Part shown: one piece after another, positions 24,001-30,749 of the stretch
Position numbering within the stretch: the first letter of the stretch is position 1
Layout of the letters: every line of letters starts with the position of its first letter
Assembly (NCBI GenBank): GCA_003281525.1
Contig: QCBT01000010.1
Span: 1-46,648 of the forward strand
Direction: 5' to 3'
Source: Prochlorococcus sp. AG-347-J06
Lineage (GTDB): Bacteria > Cyanobacteriota > Cyanobacteriia > PCC-6307 > Cyanobiaceae
Length of the DNA stretch: 46,648 bases
Notes under the pieces: model-generated
Databases searched by the model: none
The model's input: only the letters and a program-made list of their open reading frames with translations
What the model was told of the DNA's origin: nothing
Made by a program: the position numbers and the translations under genes

Positions 24001-25392
24001 TTAAACCTGAAAAATCAACTTTAAAAATTTCTTTACTTTTTCATAGGGGGGGTACCGCAGATTTGAATCAAATAAAAAACCTTTAAAAGTAATAGATTTT
24101 TGATTTGAAAAATTTCGAAAACCTTCTTCTCCATGAAATTTACCAATACCACTTTGCCCAACGCCTCCAAAGGGTAAATTTGGAATGAGGACTGGCAACA
24201 TCACATCATTTATACAAATTGTTCCAGAGCTGGTTACTTTTGAAATATGATTATGGATTTTTTTATTGCCTCCAAATAAGTAGATTGCTAAGGGTTTTGA
24301 TGTTTGACTAATCTGTTTTAAAGCTGATTCTTTATCATTAATTCCAACTATAGGAAGTAGTGAACTGAATAATTCTTTCTGCAAAATATCTGTTTCATTT
24401 AATTTAGTTCTCAAAATTGTAGGAGATATTTTCAACTTTTTTTTACTAAAAGTCCCCCCAAATAAAATTCTTTTTTCTTTTTCATATTGTTTGAGAATTT
24501 CTACAGTTGATGTAAATTGTTTTTTCTCCAATTTTGATAGGTTTTCGGAAATAATTGGATTATCTCCGTAAAAACTTACTATGTATTTTTTTAATTTTTC
24601 TATAAAAATATTTTCAATTTCTTTATCTACAAAGATATGATTCGGAGCCATGCAGGATTGACCAGAATTAAAAAATTTACCCCAAACAATTCTTTTTGCA
24701 GCCACTTCTAAATTTGCATTCTTGAAAACAATTACAGGATTTGTTCCGCTTAACTCAAGAGTTAATGGAGTTAAGTTTTTTGAAGCTAATTTCATTATAG
24801 ATTTTCCAGTTTCAGTACTTCCTGTAAAAAAAATGTGGTCAAAATTTTGTTCAATTAATTTTATGGATTGTTTATTATCACCCTCTACTGTTATTAGGAC
24901 ATCTTTACGGAAATATTTGGAAGTAAGCTTTTTAATAAGTTTTGAGGTCGCAGGACATTTCTCTGATGGTTTTATAACTGCAGTATTTCCTGCTGAGAAA
25001 ATATTTACCAATGGCTTTAAAATATAAAGTAATGGGTAATTATAAGGACCAAGAATTAAGACACACCCAAGAGGTTCATAAATAACTTTGGAGGATGATG
25101 GAAAAAGATAAAAAGGTGTATCAATCTTTTTTGGTCGCATCCAAGAATTGAGTTTCTTTTTTATAAGTGAAATTTCTTCTTTCACTAAAAGTATCTCTGA
25201 AAGCCCTTCAATTTCAGATTTGCCGAGATCAACAAAAAGTGATTTAATTATCTCTTTTTTATTTTCATCCAAAAGTTTAGAAACTATATTGATATGATGG
25301 ATCCGCCATTTTATATCTTCAGTTTTACCAGTGAGAACTGTATTTTTTAATTTATAGATGTCTTCTAAATGAAATTTATCAGAAATTTTCAT
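24001..25392 (-). CDS. Aldehyde dehydrogenase (ALDH3-like)
   Basis: 463 aa NAD(P)-dependent aldehyde dehydrogenase, class-3 length. The cofactor region ILGPYNYP and AGNTAVIKPSEKCPATS is followed by FTGSTETGKSIM. The general base Glu is in LELSGTNP (about residue 213) and the catalytic Cys in NSGQSCMAPN (about residue 247). The C-terminal LPFGGVGQSGIGKFHGEEGF is typical. In cyanobacteria such enzymes oxidise fatty aldehydes to acids; that substrate is family inference. It is divergent from the GNAT gene across 156 nt. Confidence 0.92.
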   Translation of the reverse strand: MKISDKFHLEDIYKLKNTVLTGKTEDIKWRIHHINIVSKLLDENKKEIIKSLFVDLGKSEIEGLSEILLVKEEISLIKKKLNSWMRPKKIDTPFYLFPSSSKVIYEPLGCVLILGPYNYPLLYILKPLVNIFSAGNTAVIKPSEKCPATSKLIKKLTSKYFRKDVLITVEGDNKQSIKLIEQNFDHIFFTGSTETGKSIMKLASKNLTPLTLELSGTNPVIVFKNANLEVAAKRIVWGKFFNSGQSCMAPNHIFVDKEIENIFIEKLKKYIVSFYGDNPIISENLSKLEKKQFTSTVEILKQYEKEKRILFGGTFSKKKLKISPTILRTKLNETDILQKELFSSLLPIVGINDKESALKQISQTSKPLAIYLFGGNKKIHNHISKVTSSGTICINDVMLPVLIPNLPFGGVGQSGIGKFHGEEGFRNFSNQKSITFKGFLFDSNLRYPPYEKVKKFLKLIFQV

Positions 25393-25548
25393 TTTTTACC
25401 TTTGAATAGTATTAAATATATCAGAGGATAAATTGTAAATAACTAAGGTTTTTAGGCAGTTCAATCAAAGCGAATGATTTATGAGAAATAATCAAATTTA
25501 TTAATATTGCTATTAAAAATTCAAATTTTTCTTGGTTAGTATATTTCT

Positions 25549-26439
25549 ATGAGGGAAAATTTTTCAATTAGATTGATATCTATAAATGAAATACCAGAAG
25601 TCACAAACTGGGCAAGGTTAGAAGGATTTTCTCCTGGAATGGATGATTTATCAATTTATAGAAATACAGATAAACAAGGGGTATGGGTAGCTTGCCTAGA
25701 CAATAATCCCATAGGCTCTATTGCGTGTATAAAATATAATTCCTCGTATAGTTTTATAGGTTTATTTATCGTTAAAAAAGAATTCCGGAATAATGGATAT
25801 GGAGTGAGATTATGGAAACATGCCCTCGAATATTTGAAAAATGTTGATTGTATTGGTCTTGAGGCTGCCCCAGATAGATTAAATGATTACGCAAAGTGGG
25901 GGTTTAGAAAATCTTCCATTACAAATCGATGGAAATTAAATGGTTCTCAAGATTTGCCATTGAGAAATTTCTATAAAGATCAATTTCATTCTTTTAAAGT
26001 TGTCCCGGGTAATAAAATTTCTTCTGAAGCAGTCTTAATTTATGATGATCAAAGAGAACCTAGTCCCAGACCACATTTTCTAAATGACTGGTTGAAAAAT
26101 TCTCATGGTAATGTCAGTGCAATTGTCGATAATAATGGGATGTGCCATGGATTTGGCAGGATAAGACCTTGTGTATTGGAGGATAATGAGCAAGGCTGGA
26201 GAATTGGCCCACTTTTAGCGGATACTCCACCACTTGCTGAATTATTAATAAGGGAGTTAGTTGGTGATTTAGATGCTCAAATCTTTTTGGATTGCTCTAA
26301 TCTGAATCCTTACGCAAATTATCTTTTATCAAGTTTGGGATTTGAGGAAATATCAAAAACTTATAGAATGTATAAAGGTATTCAACCTCCCTGCCCTATG
26401 AATCAAATATATGGACTTGCCTGCTTGGAACTGGGATGA
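25549..26439 (+). CDS. GNAT acetyltransferase-like protein with two lobes
   Basis: 296 aa. The N-terminal half is a recognisable GNAT domain with the acetyl-CoA loop VKKEFRNNGYGVRLWKHAL (about residues 74-92). The C-terminal half ends in a second GNAT-like stretch (LLADTPPLAELLIRELVGD, then the FLDCSNLNPYANYLLSSLGF region). This resembles the tandem-GNAT layout in which the second lobe may have lost activity. The acceptor is unknown. It is followed by the convergent DUF3104 gene. Confidence 0.8.
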   Translation: MRENFSIRLISINEIPEVTNWARLEGFSPGMDDLSIYRNTDKQGVWVACLDNNPIGSIACIKYNSSYSFIGLFIVKKEFRNNGYGVRLWKHALEYLKNVDCIGLEAAPDRLNDYAKWGFRKSSITNRWKLNGSQDLPLRNFYKDQFHSFKVVPGNKISSEAVLIYDDQREPSPRPHFLNDWLKNSHGNVSAIVDNNGMCHGFGRIRPCVLEDNEQGWRIGPLLADTPPLAELLIRELVGDLDAQIFLDCSNLNPYANYLLSSLGFEEISKTYRMYKGIQPPCPMNQIYGLACLELG

Positions 26440-26501
26440 TTTCCTTTAAAACGTTCATTTCCCCTTTTTTGTAATACTGAAAGAAGTTTGTTTGATTAAG
26501 A

Positions 26502-26759
26502 TTAACTTCCAGAAGGTTTCAAGATTTTTTCTACAATATCGGCGTTGATTATAGTGATCTCTCCATTGTCAATATTGGCAACTTGAAACAAGGTCCATGA
26601 ATTTGGATTTCTAGCTCCTCCAATACAGTCGATAACTTGACCGACCCAATAATTTTCATTCTTTTCCTTAGTATCTTCGCAATTTTCTTTTTTAATTGCG
26701 ACATAATCACCAGGCCTAACGAAAAGAAACTCAGGAGTTGCTGAGCTCACAATAAACAA
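26502..26759 (-). CDS. DUF3104-family protein
   Basis: About 85 aa. The core FVRPGDYVAIKKEN, WVGQVIDCIGGARNP and LFQVANIDNGEITIINAD matches the DUF3104 pattern found in Prochlorococcus and marine Synechococcus. Its function is unknown, and the fold looks like a small SH3/KOW-type barrel. The start is TTG at 26759 or GTG at 26750; no ATG fits. An inverted repeat at 26763-26780, resembling a LexA box, lies just upstream and would cover the promoter or RBS. Confidence 0.75.
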   Translation of the reverse strand: MFIVSSATPEFLFVRPGDYVAIKKENCEDTKEKNENYWVGQVIDCIGGARNPNSWTLFQVANIDNGEITIINADIVEKILKPSGS

Positions 26760-26762
26760 CTA

Positions 26763-26780
26763 ATAGTATATACGTACTAT
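26763..26780 (-). promoter_or_regulatory. Palindromic operator, LexA-box-like, upstream of the DUF3104 gene
   Basis: ATAGTA (26763-26768) and TACTAT (26775-26780) form perfect arms. Read on the gene strand, the core AGTACGTATATACT (26765-26778) has one mismatch to the reported cyanobacterial LexA box RGTACNNNDGTWCB. It lies 5 nt upstream of the first possible start. Confidence 0.4.
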
Positions 26781-26847
26781 AGTAAGTTATTAGTTTTGTT
26801 GCTGAACTTTGAATTATTTAGCAAACTAGGGGTAATTCAAAAATAAA

Positions 26848-26940
26848 ATGGAATCAACTGAAATTGCTATATTTTCAACATTATTGGGGTTAATTTTAGC
26901 TTTAACTGACGCTTATATAGAACGAAATATTCCTGGGTAA
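26848..26940 (+). CDS. Putative 30-aa single-span membrane protein
   Basis: Starts ATG 26848: MESTEIAIFSTLLGLILALT followed by DAYIERNIPG. One helix with an acidic N-terminus and a charged C-terminal tail resembles the low-molecular-weight photosystem subunits in style, but I cannot match it to a named Psb, Psa or Pet protein. It is a small candidate on its own between the DUF3104 gene and the HLI-like gene. Confidence 0.45.
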   Translation: MESTEIAIFSTLLGLILALTDAYIERNIPG

Positions 26941-26961
26941 TAAATACTTCTAATTCATTTC

Positions 26962-27093
26962 TTAAATTAAATAAGATTTAAGCTGGTCTAATATGTCGGC
27001 ACGGTTGGAAACTAGTTTTGTAAAAACTAAATATATCAACCCTCCCATTGCGAGCCTTCCGTTAATTTTTTCTAACTGCTTTAGTTTTCTCAA
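26962..27093 (-). CDS. High-light-inducible (HLI/Scp)-like protein, TTG start
   Basis: A 43-aa frame starting TTG at 27093, preceded by AGGG about 8 nt upstream on the gene strand; the next upstream codon but one is a stop, so no ATG is available. The segment LEKINGRLAMGGLIYLVFTK carries the chlorophyll-binding ExxNGRxAMxG motif of HLI proteins, followed by a short hydrophilic tail ending DILDQLKSYLI. HLI proteins bind chlorophyll and carotenoid and protect assembling photosystems in high light. It is shorter than most HLIs. The next possible M lies inside the motif, so TTG is the only sensible start. Confidence 0.65.
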   Translation of the reverse strand: MRKLKQLEKINGRLAMGGLIYLVFTKLVSNRADILDQLKSYLI

Positions 27094-27205
27094 AAGTTAC
27101 CCTAGCGGTTAAATAAAATTTAAAGGGTATAGAAAATAAAAAAGTATTGATTACTTCAAAATTAAAAAAAAATTATAGAAATATTATTTCAAGCACGAAT
27201 TAAAT

Positions 27206-27343
27206 TTAAAGCCAAGCTTCTTTCATCTCAAGATAAAGTCTCTCGCTCTCAGCAGAGTTAATTTTGCTGTCTGAATAGGATTGCTGCTGCTGCTGCTGCT
27301 GCTGCTGAGTTGAGTTAGTATTAGGATTTTGGACTTCGCTCAT
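27206..27343 (-). CDS. Polyglutamine microprotein
   Basis: 45 aa: MSEVQNPNTNST, then nine consecutive Gln, then SYSDSKINSAESERLYLEM and KEAWL. Eight of the nine Gln codons are CAG in an unbroken trinucleotide run, in a genome that otherwise favours AT-rich codons. The N-terminal half looks disordered. The C-terminal part (AESERLYLEMKEAWL) would form an amphipathic helix. No family recognised. There is no clear Shine-Dalgarno, as for many genes here. The clean frame across the repeat and the well-formed C-terminal helix favour a real gene. Confidence 0.6.
   Translation of the reverse strand: MSEVQNPNTNSTQQQQQQQQQSYSDSKINSAESERLYLEMKEAWL
27284..27307. repeat. (CTG/CAG)8 trinucleotide microsatellite
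   Basis: Eight perfect CTG units on the plus strand (27284-27307), preceded by one TTG. They code for glutamine in the minus-strand microprotein. Confidence 0.95.
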
Positions 27344-27459
27344 TAGAGGGACTAGATAATTGTGTTTATTCTCTCATATTTAGAGCTTTTTTTGTCAACT
27401 TAAATTCTTAAATTTTTTTTAAATTTTCTATGCTTTTAATTTTTCTGTTTTGAGTGAAT

Positions 27460-27561
27460 TTATTTCGCTACAGTAGTTTTGGTATATAGGAATTTAACTT
27501 CCCAATATACAATTCCTAGGAAGATAGCACTTGCAATAATAATTTCAGAAATGGCTAACAT
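27460..27561 (-). CDS. Putative 33-aa single-span membrane protein
   Basis: MLAISEIIIASAIFLGIVYW, then EVKFLYTKTTVAK. One transmembrane helix and a basic tail, in the style of small photosystem or NDH-associated peptides; not assigned to a family. It lies in a stretch with no other gene between the polyQ gene and the NDH-like gene. Confidence 0.5.
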   Translation of the reverse strand: MLAISEIIIASAIFLGIVYWEVKFLYTKTTVAK

Positions 27562-27708
27562 TTTATTTTTCAATACTAATTTAATTTTGGTATCAATTTA
27601 CACAGAATGCAATAGGTACTAATTACATTCTAGATTTTAAAAAATCTTATTTAATAAAATAACGCGTCGAAATAATATAAAATTTTAAGTAAGATACATA
27701 TTTTTTCC

Positions 27709-28143
27709 GTGGGAAAATTCATAAATTCAACAACTCTTATACCTTTAATACCTTTAGTAACCTCTTTTTTTATTCTTATTTTATTGGCAAGTTTTAACAG
27801 AACACTTAACAGGTTAACAAAACCAGTTACTGCACTGGTTGCATTATCTTTATTAAGTTCTGCTTTTATAAGCTTATTTGACTATTTAAAAAAAATAGAA
27901 GAAGAATTAGTTTTATCTGAATTTCTCAAATTTTTTGAAGAAAAAAATTTAGTTATACATCTCAATTTAGTAAATGAAAAAATTATAATTTTTTTCTCAT
28001 TAATAATGATATTAATTATTGGAATATCTTTTTATAAATTGCCTAGAAAAAAAGGTTACGTCTCATTAATGATCAGCCTAGGATTAATTTCTTCTTCGGT
28101 GATACTCTCAATATTGCTGATAGATTTCTCAGCACTAATCTAA
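27709..28143 (+). CDS. NADH dehydrogenase-like membrane protein
   Basis: About 144 aa from a GTG start at 27709. It has about four transmembrane helices: LIPLIPLVTSFFILILLASF, a second near PVTALVALSLLSSAFISL, a third near IIIFFSLIMILIIGISFY, and a fourth at the C-terminus. The first helix recalls the N-terminal helix of NuoL/NdhF-type complex I subunits, but the protein is far too short to be a proton-pumping subunit and lacks their central Lys/Glu helices. Its stop overlaps the convergent PTOX gene stop by 4 nt. The NDH link is weak inference. Confidence 0.6.
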   Translation: MGKFINSTTLIPLIPLVTSFFILILLASFNRTLNRLTKPVTALVALSLLSSAFISLFDYLKKIEEELVLSEFLKFFEEKNLVIHLNLVNEKIIIFFSLIMILIIGISFYKLPRKKGYVSLMISLGLISSSVILSILLIDFSALI

Positions 28144-28649
28144 ACTGTTGTAAGCATTGACAAAGCTTCGTTAAGTTCTTGGACATGATTTAATTCATCT
28201 TGAGCAATTTCTTTTATTTTTTGATCATTTGGATTATCTATTAAATATTTGGAATAAGTTTCAAATGCATGCTCTTCGATTTTTATGTTTACATCATAAG
28301 CATTAGCTGGAGAGAGGAAATAATAAAAAACCATGATCCAGTAATAGACAAGAACAAGGTGTCTCGCAAAAAATCTATCAATCCAGAACCTATCACCTCC
28401 TCTTTTCTCCATTTCTTTAAGATGCTCAGTTTCGTTAATAGCTTGATAAAAATGTTCTTTCATTAAAATCATTGTTTTCTCATTTTTAATTCCTAGAGAT
28501 TCTTTAAAATGAAGAACAGAAAGAAATGCAAAATAAGGTGATCTAGCTATAACTTCTAAAACCCAAAATCTTTGTAAAGATCTACCAGAGTAAATGAAGT
28601 CTAAGAAGTTAACTGTGCTATTCAAAATCAAAGAATTTAATTTCTTCAT
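28140..28649 (-). CDS. ptox: Plastoquinol terminal oxidase (PTOX / alternative oxidase family)
   Basis: A 169-aa membrane-bound diiron carboxylate oxidase. All four AOX ligand motifs are visible: E32 in LEVIARSPYFAF, E73 and H76 in NETEHLKEM, IEEHAFETY (about E125/E126), and E152 with H155 in AQDELNHVQEL. It takes electrons from plastoquinol to reduce oxygen to water, bypassing b6f, which relieves over-reduction in iron-poor, high-light water. It is shorter than plastid PTOX, having lost N- and C-terminal extensions. It is monocistronic, tail-to-tail with the NDH-like gene. Confidence 0.88.
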   Translation of the reverse strand: MKKLNSLILNSTVNFLDFIYSGRSLQRFWVLEVIARSPYFAFLSVLHFKESLGIKNEKTMILMKEHFYQAINETEHLKEMEKRGGDRFWIDRFFARHLVLVYYWIMVFYYFLSPANAYDVNIKIEEHAFETYSKYLIDNPNDQKIKEIAQDELNHVQELNEALSMLTTV

Positions 28650-28804
28650 GGATTTAGTTTTTCTTTAAGTATAATTACTCAGCCGCTCGAGGACTATGAT
28701 GTATTGAAGTAATTAACTAAAAATTAATATTTATAGTCTAAAAATTGTTACTTCCATTGAAATATTTTTTTTTCATGCATTAATTGGATAGATATAAATT
28801 TTAT

Positions 28805-28945
28805 ATGACAACTACTGAAAAAATTGCAAATGCCAAAAAAAGGATTGATGAATTAGAAAGACTTATTAAATTTTGGAATGATTCAGACCATGATGAGGCA
28901 AAAATAGTAAATTTTTCAAAGAACATTGAAAATAAAGTTGCTTAG
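28805..28945 (+). CDS. Small hypothetical protein, helical
   Basis: 46 aa from ATG 28805: MTTTEKIANAKKRIDELERL followed by IKFWNDSDHDEAKIVNFSKN and a short end. The first half has a coiled-coil-like heptad pattern (IANAKKRIDELERLI). Soluble; function unknown. It stands between the PTOX gene (divergent) and minus-strand hypotheticals. Confidence 0.55.
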   Translation: MTTTEKIANAKKRIDELERLIKFWNDSDHDEAKIVNFSKNIENKVA

Positions 28946-28979
28946 ATTGTGAAGATTAAGGCTAATTAACTTTATCTAC

Positions 28980-29258
28980 TTAAAGTGATTTAATATCTTT
29001 GAGGTCTCGAATATTGTTTAATTTATAAATAGAGCAATTAAACCTATTTTCAAAAACTGTAAGGAAGAAATAATCTAAAAGAAAAATAAATATGAAAACC
29101 TTTTCAAAAAAATATTTAGTTCCGATTAAATTTATACCATGGGTTTTTTGGGTATTTATATCTTTTATGAGCTTATATTTGTGCAAGATAGCCTGGGTAA
29201 ATTGAATAATTAATGGATCTAGCTTCTCCTTAGCCAACCAGGAGCACCGCCAAACCAA
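28980..29258 (-). CDS. Doubtful hypothetical ORF
   Basis: A 92-aa open frame overlapping the end of the 102-aa gene by 40 nt. It has one hydrophobic stretch (VFIFIFLLDYFFLTVF). The first residues overlap the upstream gene, so a true start may lie later, near EKLDPLIIQ, but no ATG is placed there. It may be a genuine downstream gene or a spurious frame in AT-rich DNA. No family recognised. Confidence 0.25.
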   Translation of the reverse strand: MVWRCSWLAKEKLDPLIIQFTQAILHKYKLIKDINTQKTHGINLIGTKYFFEKVFIFIFLLDYFFLTVFENRFNCSIYKLNNIRDLKDIKSL

Positions 29259-29527
29259 TCCGATATATCATCTTCATTAGGGTTGAAATGATTTTCTTTA
29301 TCTAGTCCATCTATCCCAAATGATTGTAAGAGGTTATCAATCCCCCCATCATTTTTCGTACCATTCCTTCTAAAACTGTTAGCTTTTTTCAGCCAAAGAG
29401 AAATTGTAGAGTTATGGTGTGCAAATTTCTCGACATATATTCTTTCTTCTAATGTAATTGATTTATCTTGAGCAATTCTTTTAATTATTCCTTGGATTTT
29501 TAGTCTTTTTGAATTACTAAGAAGCAT
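29219..29527 (-). CDS. Conserved-looking hypothetical protein
   Basis: 102 aa, soluble. Begins MLLSNSKRLKIQGIIKRIAQ and has a helical N-terminal half with EERIYVEKFAHHN and WLKKANSFRRNG. The C-terminus is acidic with DDISDWFGGAPGWLRRS, a Trp/Gly-rich ending. Codon use and charge pattern are those of a true gene. I do not know its function. Confidence 0.65.
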   Translation of the reverse strand: MLLSNSKRLKIQGIIKRIAQDKSITLEERIYVEKFAHHNSTISLWLKKANSFRRNGTKNDGGIDNLLQSFGIDGLDKENHFNPNEDDISDWFGGAPGWLRRS

Positions 29528-29787
29528 TTTGCGATCAATTCATTATTCTTTTTATAGGAAGGATTACTAAATATATCTTGTCAATGTTAATTTCAACAAA
29601 TTAACTATTTTAAGAGGTTTTTAAGCAATAAAAGTCTTAAGACACTAAAAAAAGGGATCAATAAGTTACTAATGATACTTTTATTCATTTATCAAACTTA
29701 TAATTCCCACAAATTAGATAAAAAAAATCAATCCATTTTCAAAGACACTCTAAAATTCAAGAAAAGTCGACTCAATTGTTGCATAAT
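29528..29787. other. Intergenic region, no gene seen
   Basis: 260 nt of AT-rich sequence between a minus-strand hypothetical and the plus-strand 68-aa gene, so it is a divergent promoter region. I see no ORF with coding character and no strong hairpin. The structured part is the LexA-like operator at its right end. Confidence 0.4.
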
Positions 29788-29821
29788 AGTAAATCTGTAC
29801 TATTATTAGTACAGATGTATT
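29788..29821 (+). promoter_or_regulatory. Tandem LexA-like boxes
   Basis: Two 14-mers, AGTAAATCTGTACT (29788-29801) and AGTACAGATGTATT (29808-29821), each have one mismatch to the cyanobacterial LexA box RGTACNNNDGTWCB. Their centres are 20 bp apart. Together they also make a perfect inverted repeat with 10-bp arms (29793-29802 and 29807-29816). The second ends 8 nt before the ATG at 29830. Confidence 0.5.
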
Positions 29822-29829
29822 GTTAAGAC

Positions 29830-30036
29830 ATGAAAGTGATTTCATCTTCTCCTTATGCCCCCTTTAATTCAAAAGAGTGGAATTCTCTAATAAGCAAAAA
29901 TGTAAAGTTTGAAAATACTCCAATAAAGATTCAAAAAAAATTTTATAGAACTTTTATTCTAAAAAAGATTGAAAAAGATAAACTTTTGCAAGAGAAGAAT
30001 GAATTGCACCAACAAATGCAACTCGTATTCGGATAG
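29830..30036 (+). CDS. Hypothetical protein downstream of LexA-like boxes
   Basis: 68 aa, basic. It begins MKVISSSPYAPFNSKEWNSL; the C-terminal half is a highly charged helix (FILKKIEKDKLLQEKNELHQ) that could form a coiled coil. No signal peptide, no metal motif, family unknown. The operator immediately upstream suggests damage-inducible expression; this is inference. A small basic helical protein under LexA control could interact with DNA or a replication or division partner, but nothing in the sequence says which. Confidence 0.6.
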   Translation: MKVISSSPYAPFNSKEWNSLISKNVKFENTPIKIQKKFYRTFILKKIEKDKLLQEKNELHQQMQLVFG

Positions 30037-30126
30037 AAAAATATTAACTAACAATCTTTTTATTGAATATTATTTTACGAGATCCAATTTTTTGTTAGAT
30101 TAGTAGAAATACAAGAAGGATTTAAT

Positions 30127-30417
30127 TTGGCTGTTGATCGAGAACTTTTAAAAGAAGTTACCCAAGAACTTTGGAATACCGTAAAAAAACTAAGACCTGA
30201 AATAGATCGGCAAACTCGACTTCAATTAGTTTTAAAGGCCTTATTAACTATTGGAGATTTACCAGATCAAATGCAAGCTGCCATGGTAGTAGGTGTTTGC
30301 GCAGAAATGGATAAAAGTGATGTTGATAATGTTGAATCTAATTCACAAACTAAAGATTCAAGCGGAGTTGATACATCTACAGGCAGAAAAGTAGTTAGAA
30401 GAAGTTCAGCTAAATAA
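30127..30417 (+). CDS. Conserved-type hypothetical protein, TTG start
   Basis: 96 aa from TTG at 30127, with a good Shine-Dalgarno (AGAAGGA) 6 nt upstream. The folded part is VDRELLKEVTQELWNTVKKL then RQTRLQLVLKALLTIGDLPD and MQAAMVVGVCAEMD. The tail is Ser/Thr-rich, ending RRSSAK. The helical N-terminal domain looks like a picocyanobacterial-specific family (I believe a TIGR03894-type protein, from memory only). Function unknown. Confidence 0.7.
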   Translation: MAVDRELLKEVTQELWNTVKKLRPEIDRQTRLQLVLKALLTIGDLPDQMQAAMVVGVCAEMDKSDVDNVESNSQTKDSSGVDTSTGRKVVRRSSAK

Positions 30418-30428
30418 ACTTTAAACGA

Positions 30429-30632
30429 TCATCCTTTAATTTTCTTTGATTCGTTTTTGTTAAGTCTATTGAATAGGTAATATGAAATTACAAGTAAGAG
30501 AGGAACGAATATTGAATGCAAAGTCATCATTAATTCTGTTTGGCCCATTCCTATAAGATTTGACTCGTTTGGAAGTTGTTCTGACCAAGTGCCAACTAAA
30601 TGCCAGGCTTGAGGTATTGATAAGAAAAACAT
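30429..30632 (-). CDS. Small membrane protein
   Basis: 67 aa. The N-terminal part is amphipathic (MFFLSIPQAWHLVGTWSEQL). A single helix, MMTLHSIFVPLLLVISYYLF, is followed by a lysine-rich cytosolic tail. No family recognised. Convergent with the TTG-start gene, 11 nt between stops. Confidence 0.6.
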   Translation of the reverse strand: MFFLSIPQAWHLVGTWSEQLPNESNLIGMGQTELMMTLHSIFVPLLLVISYYLFNRLNKNESKKIKG

Positions 30633-30749
30633 ATTAGAGCTATAAGTTAAGTTTATGTTCAGATAAAGATTATCATTATTGAACGTTTTTGCTTTCTTTA
30701 TTCTTATTTCTTAACTAAGTATTTGTAGAGTTATAAAAAATAACTTGAT

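Noticed and set aside
24001..26439. Horizontally acquired island between psaE and the GNAT gene
   Set aside because: Base composition and gene style look like the rest of the chromosome; no integrase, tRNA-end duplication or IS was seen.
26848..26940. Assignment of the 30-aa peptide to a named photosystem subunit (PsaM, PsbX, PetM)
   Set aside because: Length and single helix fit the class, but the residues do not match any of these families as I know them.
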